Origin: Micrococcales bacterium
Lineage (GTDB): Bacteria; Actinomycetota; Actinomycetes; Actinomycetales; Dermatophilaceae
Direction of reading: 5' to 3'
NCBI GenBank assembly: GCA_030452775.1
Contig: JAKDLQ010000101.1
Coordinates: 1-7,949 of the forward strand
Length of the DNA stretch: 7,949 nucleotides
This document shows, piece after piece, positions 5,267 to 7,949 of this stretch. A program made the translations under genes and the position numbers. How positions within the stretch are numbered: position 1 is the stretch's first letter; every line of letters starts with the position of its first letter. The notes beneath the pieces were generated by a model. It had not been told where the DNA came from. It did not search any database and saw only the letters and a list, made by a program, of their open reading frames with translations.

Positions 5267-7378
5267 ATGCGTCCGACGACCGACCTGCAGCGCACCGTAG
5301 CGCCCTTCGAGGTGATCTCCGACTACCGCCCGAGCGGTGACCAGCCGACGGCGATCGCCGAGCTCGCGCGGAGGGTGCGGTCGGGGGAGCCTGACACCGT
5401 CCTGCTCGGCGCGACCGGCACCGGCAAGTCGGCCACGACCGCCTGGCTCATCGAGCAGGTGCAGCGGCCGACACTGGTGATGGCACCCAACAAGACGCTT
5501 GCGGCACAGCTTGCCAACGAGTTCCGTGAGCTGCTGCCCAACAACGCGGTCGAGTACTTCGTCTCCTACTACGACTACTACCAGCCCGAGGCGTACATCC
5601 CGCAGACCGACACCTACATCGAGAAGGACAGCTCGGTCAACGACGAGGTCGAGCGGCTGCGACACTCGGCGACCAACTCGCTGCTGACGCGCCGGGACGT
5701 CGTCGTCGTCGCCTCGGTCTCATGCATCTACGGCCTCGGCACGCCGCAGGAGTACGTCGACCGGATGGCCCGGCTCCGGGTCGGCGACGAGATGGGCCGC
5801 GACCGGCTGTTGCGCCGCTTCGTCGAGATGCAATACACCCGCAACGATCTTGCCTTCACCCGAGGGACATTCCGGGTCCGGGGCGACACGGTGGAGATCA
5901 TCCCCGTCTATGAAGAGCTGGCCGTGCGCATCGAGTTCTTCGGCGACGAGATCGAGCGGATCTACACCTTGCACCCCGTCACCGGCGAGGTGGTGCACGA
6001 GGAGACGGAGATGTACGTCTTCCCCGCCTCGCACTATGTCGCCGGGCCCGAGCGGATGGAGCGGGCCATCGGAGGGATCGAGCTGGAGCTGGCCGACACG
6101 CTCGCGACGTTCGAGAAGCAGGGCAAGCTCCTCGAGGCGCAGCGGCTCCGGATGCGCACGACCTACGACGTCGAGATGATGCGCCAGGTCGGCTTCTGCT
6201 CCGGCATCGAGAACTACAGCCGTCACATCGACGGCCGCGGGCCGGGCTCGGCACCCAACTGCCTCATCGACTACTTCCCCGAGGACTTCCTGCTTGTCAT
6301 CGACGAGTCGCACCAGACGGTCCCGCAGATCGGCGCGATGTACGAGGGCGACATGTCGCGCAAGCGGATGCTCGTCGAACACGGCTTCCGGCTGCCAAGT
6401 GCGATGGACAACCGGCCGCTGAAGTGGGAGGAGTTCCTGGCGCGCATCGGGCAGACGGTCTACCTGTCGGCGACGCCGGGCGACTACGAACTCGCCAAGT
6501 CGGGCCCGCCGGTCGAGCAGATCATCCGCCCAACCGGCCTCGTCGACCCCGAGGTCGTCCTCAAGCCCACCAAGGGCCAGATCGACGACCTGATGCACGA
6601 GATCCGGGAGCGCACCGAGGTGCACGAGCGGGTGCTCGTCACGACGCTGACCAAGAAGATGGCCGAGGACCTCACCGACTACCTGCTGGACAAGGGGATC
6701 CGGGTCCGATACCTGCACAGCGACATCGACACCCTGCGACGGGTCGAGCTGCTGCGAGAGCTGCGGCAGGGCGTCTTCGACGTGCTCGTCGGCATCAACC
6801 TGCTCCGCGAGGGACTCGACCTGCCGGAGGTCTCGCTCGTCTCGATCCTCGACGCCGACAAGGAAGGCTTCCTCCGCTCGACGCGATCACTCATCCAGAC
6901 GATCGGGCGCGCCGCACGCAACGTGTCCGGGCAGGTGCATATGTATGCCGACAAGGTCACTCCATCGATGCAGCAGGCCTTCGACGAGACCAACCGGCGC
7001 CGGGAGAAGCAGGTCGCCTACAACACCGAGATGGGCATCGACCCGACGCCGCTGCGCAAGAGGATCGCCGATATCACCGACCTGCTCCACCGTGAGGACG
7101 CAGACACCGAGGAGCTCATCGGATCCGGTCGTATGCAGTCGCGCGGCAAGGGCGGGGCCGGTCGTGGCGCGATGGCAGCCGACGTCGGTGTGTCCGGGGG
7201 CGCGACAGACCGGCCGGCCGACCTCGCCGCTGCTGACCTCGCCGGGCTGATCCAGGAGCTGACCACCCAGATGCACCAGGCGGCCGCGGAGCTGCACTTC
7301 GAGCTCGCGGCCCGGTTGCGCGACGAGATCGGTGAACTCAAGAAGGAGCTGCGGCAGATGAGCGCAGCGACGCGGTGA
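5267..7378 (+). CDS. uvrB: Excinuclease ABC subunit B
   Basis: Complete UvrB of 703 residues, slightly longer than the 673 of E. coli. UvrB takes the damaged strand from UvrA, checks it and recruits UvrC in nucleotide excision repair. Walker A GATGTGKS is at 48-55. The damage-probing beta-hairpin has its Tyr-rich start YYDYYQPEAYIP at 101-112 and DTYIEKDSSVNDE at 115-127. Walker B DESH is at 346-349, and helicase motif VI QTIGRAARN at 544-552. The C-terminal UVR motif (~661-697, HFELAARLRDEIGELKKEL) contacts UvrC or UvrA. Between the helicase core and the UVR motif lies a Gly/Ala-rich linker (~625-658) that probably explains the extra length. The ATG at 5267 follows a TACGGT box and appears leaderless. 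The gene ends at TGA 7376-7378, 19 nt before a large palindrome. Confidence 0.98.
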   Translation: MRPTTDLQRTVAPFEVISDYRPSGDQPTAIAELARRVRSGEPDTVLLGATGTGKSATTAWLIEQVQRPTLVMAPNKTLAAQLANEFRELLPNNAVEYFVSYYDYYQPEAYIPQTDTYIEKDSSVNDEVERLRHSATNSLLTRRDVVVVASVSCIYGLGTPQEYVDRMARLRVGDEMGRDRLLRRFVEMQYTRNDLAFTRGTFRVRGDTVEIIPVYEELAVRIEFFGDEIERIYTLHPVTGEVVHEETEMYVFPASHYVAGPERMERAIGGIELELADTLATFEKQGKLLEAQRLRMRTTYDVEMMRQVGFCSGIENYSRHIDGRGPGSAPNCLIDYFPEDFLLVIDESHQTVPQIGAMYEGDMSRKRMLVEHGFRLPSAMDNRPLKWEEFLARIGQTVYLSATPGDYELAKSGPPVEQIIRPTGLVDPEVVLKPTKGQIDDLMHEIRERTEVHERVLVTTLTKKMAEDLTDYLLDKGIRVRYLHSDIDTLRRVELLRELRQGVFDVLVGINLLREGLDLPEVSLVSILDADKEGFLRSTRSLIQTIGRAARNVSGQVHMYADKVTPSMQQAFDETNRRREKQVAYNTEMGIDPTPLRKRIADITDLLHREDADTEELIGSGRMQSRGKGGAGRGAMAADVGVSGGATDRPADLAAADLAGLIQELTTQMHQAAAELHFELAARLRDEIGELKKELRQMSAATR

Positions 7379-7397
7379 CATCATGCCCTGAATTCGG

Positions 7398-7431
7398 CCT
7401 CAACTCGCCGCACCGGTGCGGCGAGTTGAGG
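7398..7431 (+). terminator. 34-nt perfect palindrome, uvrB terminator
   Basis: The left arm CCTCAACTCGCCGCACC (7398-7414) is the exact reverse complement of the right arm GGTGCGGCGAGTTGAGG (7415-7431). As RNA this folds into a 15-bp stem with a CCGG loop. A flanking ATGCC (7383-7387) can also pair with GGCAT (7431-7435). It lies 19 nt past the uvrB stop and has no T-tract. It most likely terminates uvrB transcription and, by symmetry, would act on either strand. Its right arm ends in TTGAGG, the -35 box of the next promoter. Confidence 0.75.
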
Positions 7432-7454
7432 GCATCGCCTCCGGATGGGAGACT
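7426..7454 (+). promoter_or_regulatory. Promoter TTGAGG-N17-GAGACT for the riboswitch-terC transcript
   Basis: TTGAGG (7426-7431), a 17-nt spacer and GAGACT (7449-7454). The predicted start is around 7461, a few bases before the first paired base of the riboswitch at 7465, which is where an aptamer transcript would be expected to begin. Apart from one base of the -10, the boxes and spacing match the promoter at 4286-4314. Confidence 0.6.
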
Positions 7455-7463
7455 CAATCGTTC

Positions 7464-7567
7464 ACGGAGGGGAGTATCCCCAAACGCGATGCGCTCGTCA
7501 CCACGGGGTGGTCCCTCACCGCCGCCCCCGGGCCATCGGTCCGCTCATGGGCGGGAGAGACCTCCGG
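7464..7567 (+). promoter_or_regulatory. yybP-ykoY (manganese) riboswitch aptamer
   Basis: The leader of the TerC-family gene carries the conserved parts of the yybP-ykoY aptamer in order. The P1 stem CGGAGG (7465-7470) pairs with CCTCCG (7561-7566). Loop sequence GGGGAGTA is at 7469-7476, the second loop TCACCACG at 7498-7505, and the closing GAGAGACC at 7555-7562. In known members the two loops dock side by side and bind Mn2+ and Mg2+. This class controls Mn2+ exporters and TerC/Alx-type proteins, which matches the gene immediately downstream. The stems between the loops are GC-rich and only partly resolved by eye (for example CCAT 7533-7536 with ATGG 7547-7550). I recognised this from consensus recall; a covariance-model search has not been run. 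Confidence 0.82.
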
Positions 7568-7591
7568 CCACTGATCTGGTGACCGGAAGGG
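7564..7591 (+). promoter_or_regulatory. Expression platform: hairpin competing with P1 and covering the RBS
   Basis: CCGG (7564-7567) pairs with CCGG (7583-7586) and, after a C/A mismatch, CAC (7569-7571) pairs with GTG (7579-7581). This hairpin takes three bases of the P1 3' strand (7564-7566) and two bases of the ribosome-binding site GGAAGGG (7585-7591), which lies 7 nt before the ATG at 7599. It and P1 therefore cannot form together. If metal stabilises P1, the hairpin opens and the ribosome-binding site is freed. Confidence 0.5.
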
Positions 7592-7598
7592 TGTTCCC

Positions 7599-7949
7599 AT
7601 GGACATTCCCACTTGGGGTTGGTACGTCACCATCGCGCTGCTGGCGATCGCGCTGTTTGTCGACGTCGTCATCATCGCGCGTCGACCGCACGTCCCGTCG
7701 ATGGGGGAGGCCGGTCGCCACCTGGCGTTCTTCATCGGCCTCGCGGTCCTCTTCGGGATCTATGTCTGGATCGAATGGGGTGGGCGGTATGCCGGTGAGT
7801 TCTTTGCCGGGTGGTTGACGGAGTACTCGCTCTCGGTCGACAACCTCTTCGTCTTCCTGCTCATCATGCAGAGCTTCAGGGTGCCGATGAAGCTGCAGCA
7901 ATCGGCCCTCATGATCGGCATCGTCATCGCCATCATCCTGCGCGGCATC
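7599..7949 (+). CDS. TerC/Alx-family integral membrane protein, N-terminal part (3' end outside window)
   Basis: The first 117 residues of a TerC-family membrane protein; no stop is reached. Likely role: export or handling of Mn2+, as for E. coli Alx, inferred from the family and from the upstream Mn2+-type riboswitch. Four hydrophobic segments are visible: ~8-26 (YVTIALLAIALFVDVVIIA), ~43-60, ~78-92 and ~102-114. The family signature lies at 77-90 (YSLSVDNLFVFLLIM region), including SVDN at 79-82, whose acidic residue lies in the membrane and is a candidate metal ligand; D22 in segment 1 is another. RGI at the right edge starts the conserved region after segment 4. The full family length is usually about 300-350 residues, so roughly a third is present. 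The ATG at 7599 has GGAAGGG 7 nt upstream. The name 'tellurium resistance' is historical and need not apply. Confidence 0.9.
   Translation, partial: MDIPTWGWYVTIALLAIALFVDVVIIARRPHVPSMGEAGRHLAFFIGLAVLFGIYVWIEWGGRYAGEFFAGWLTEYSLSVDNLFVFLLIMQSFRVPMKLQQSALMIGIVIAIILRGI

Noticed and set aside
5720..6718. 332-residue open frame on the minus strand
   Set aside because: It is opposite the helicase core of uvrB, has repetitive composition driven by codon bias, and shows no start context or family motif.

Overview
The window is high-GC DNA with the codon usage, gene order and leaderless promoters expected of an actinobacterium. The series rpsA, coaE, uvrB and the CoaE-GrpB fusion both resemble what is known from Mycobacterium and relatives. 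A member of the Micrococcales, perhaps Intrasporangiaceae/Dermatophilaceae-like, is my best guess, but the genus is inference only. All clear genes lie on the + strand.

Layout, left to right. (1) The 3' end of rpsA (ribosomal protein S1), closed by a strong hairpin. (2) A glycerophosphodiester phosphodiesterase gene that looks leaderless: a -10 box sits 7 nt before a GTG. (3) A short gene remnant whose opening residues resemble the PPOX/F420-type flavin-binding family, now frameshifted and cut off by coaE. (4) coaE with a TTG start, encoding dephospho-CoA kinase fused to a GrpB (UPF0157) domain. (5) A lipoate-protein ligase-like gene whose accessory domain, normally C-terminal in LplA, sits at the N-terminus. 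An 18-bp tandem duplication lies just before it. (6) A gene fusing a VOC/glyoxalase domain to a DUF302 domain, with its own promoter and a GC-rich terminator. (7) uvrB, complete and apparently leaderless. (8) A 34-nt perfect palindrome that ends uvrB and contains the -35 box of the next promoter. (9) A yybP-ykoY-type (manganese) riboswitch leading into a TerC/Alx-family membrane protein that runs off the right edge.

The genes are mostly independent housekeeping units: translation, CoA synthesis, lipoylation, nucleotide excision repair, lipid-headgroup turnover and metal homeostasis. Only coaE and the lipoate ligase look transcriptionally linked. The most informative region is 7398-7601. There a terminator palindrome, a promoter, a metal-sensing aptamer and a candidate ribosome-binding-site-sequestering hairpin are packed into about 200 bases, and the sequence suggests a complete translational ON-switch model for Mn2+. 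I do not see an unknown defence, mobile or biosynthetic system. The less ordinary items are the domain fusions, the PPOX-like remnant, a matched pair of TTGAGG-N17-(C/G)AGACT promoters, and a striking excess of the 8-mer GTATGCCG/CGGCATAC.
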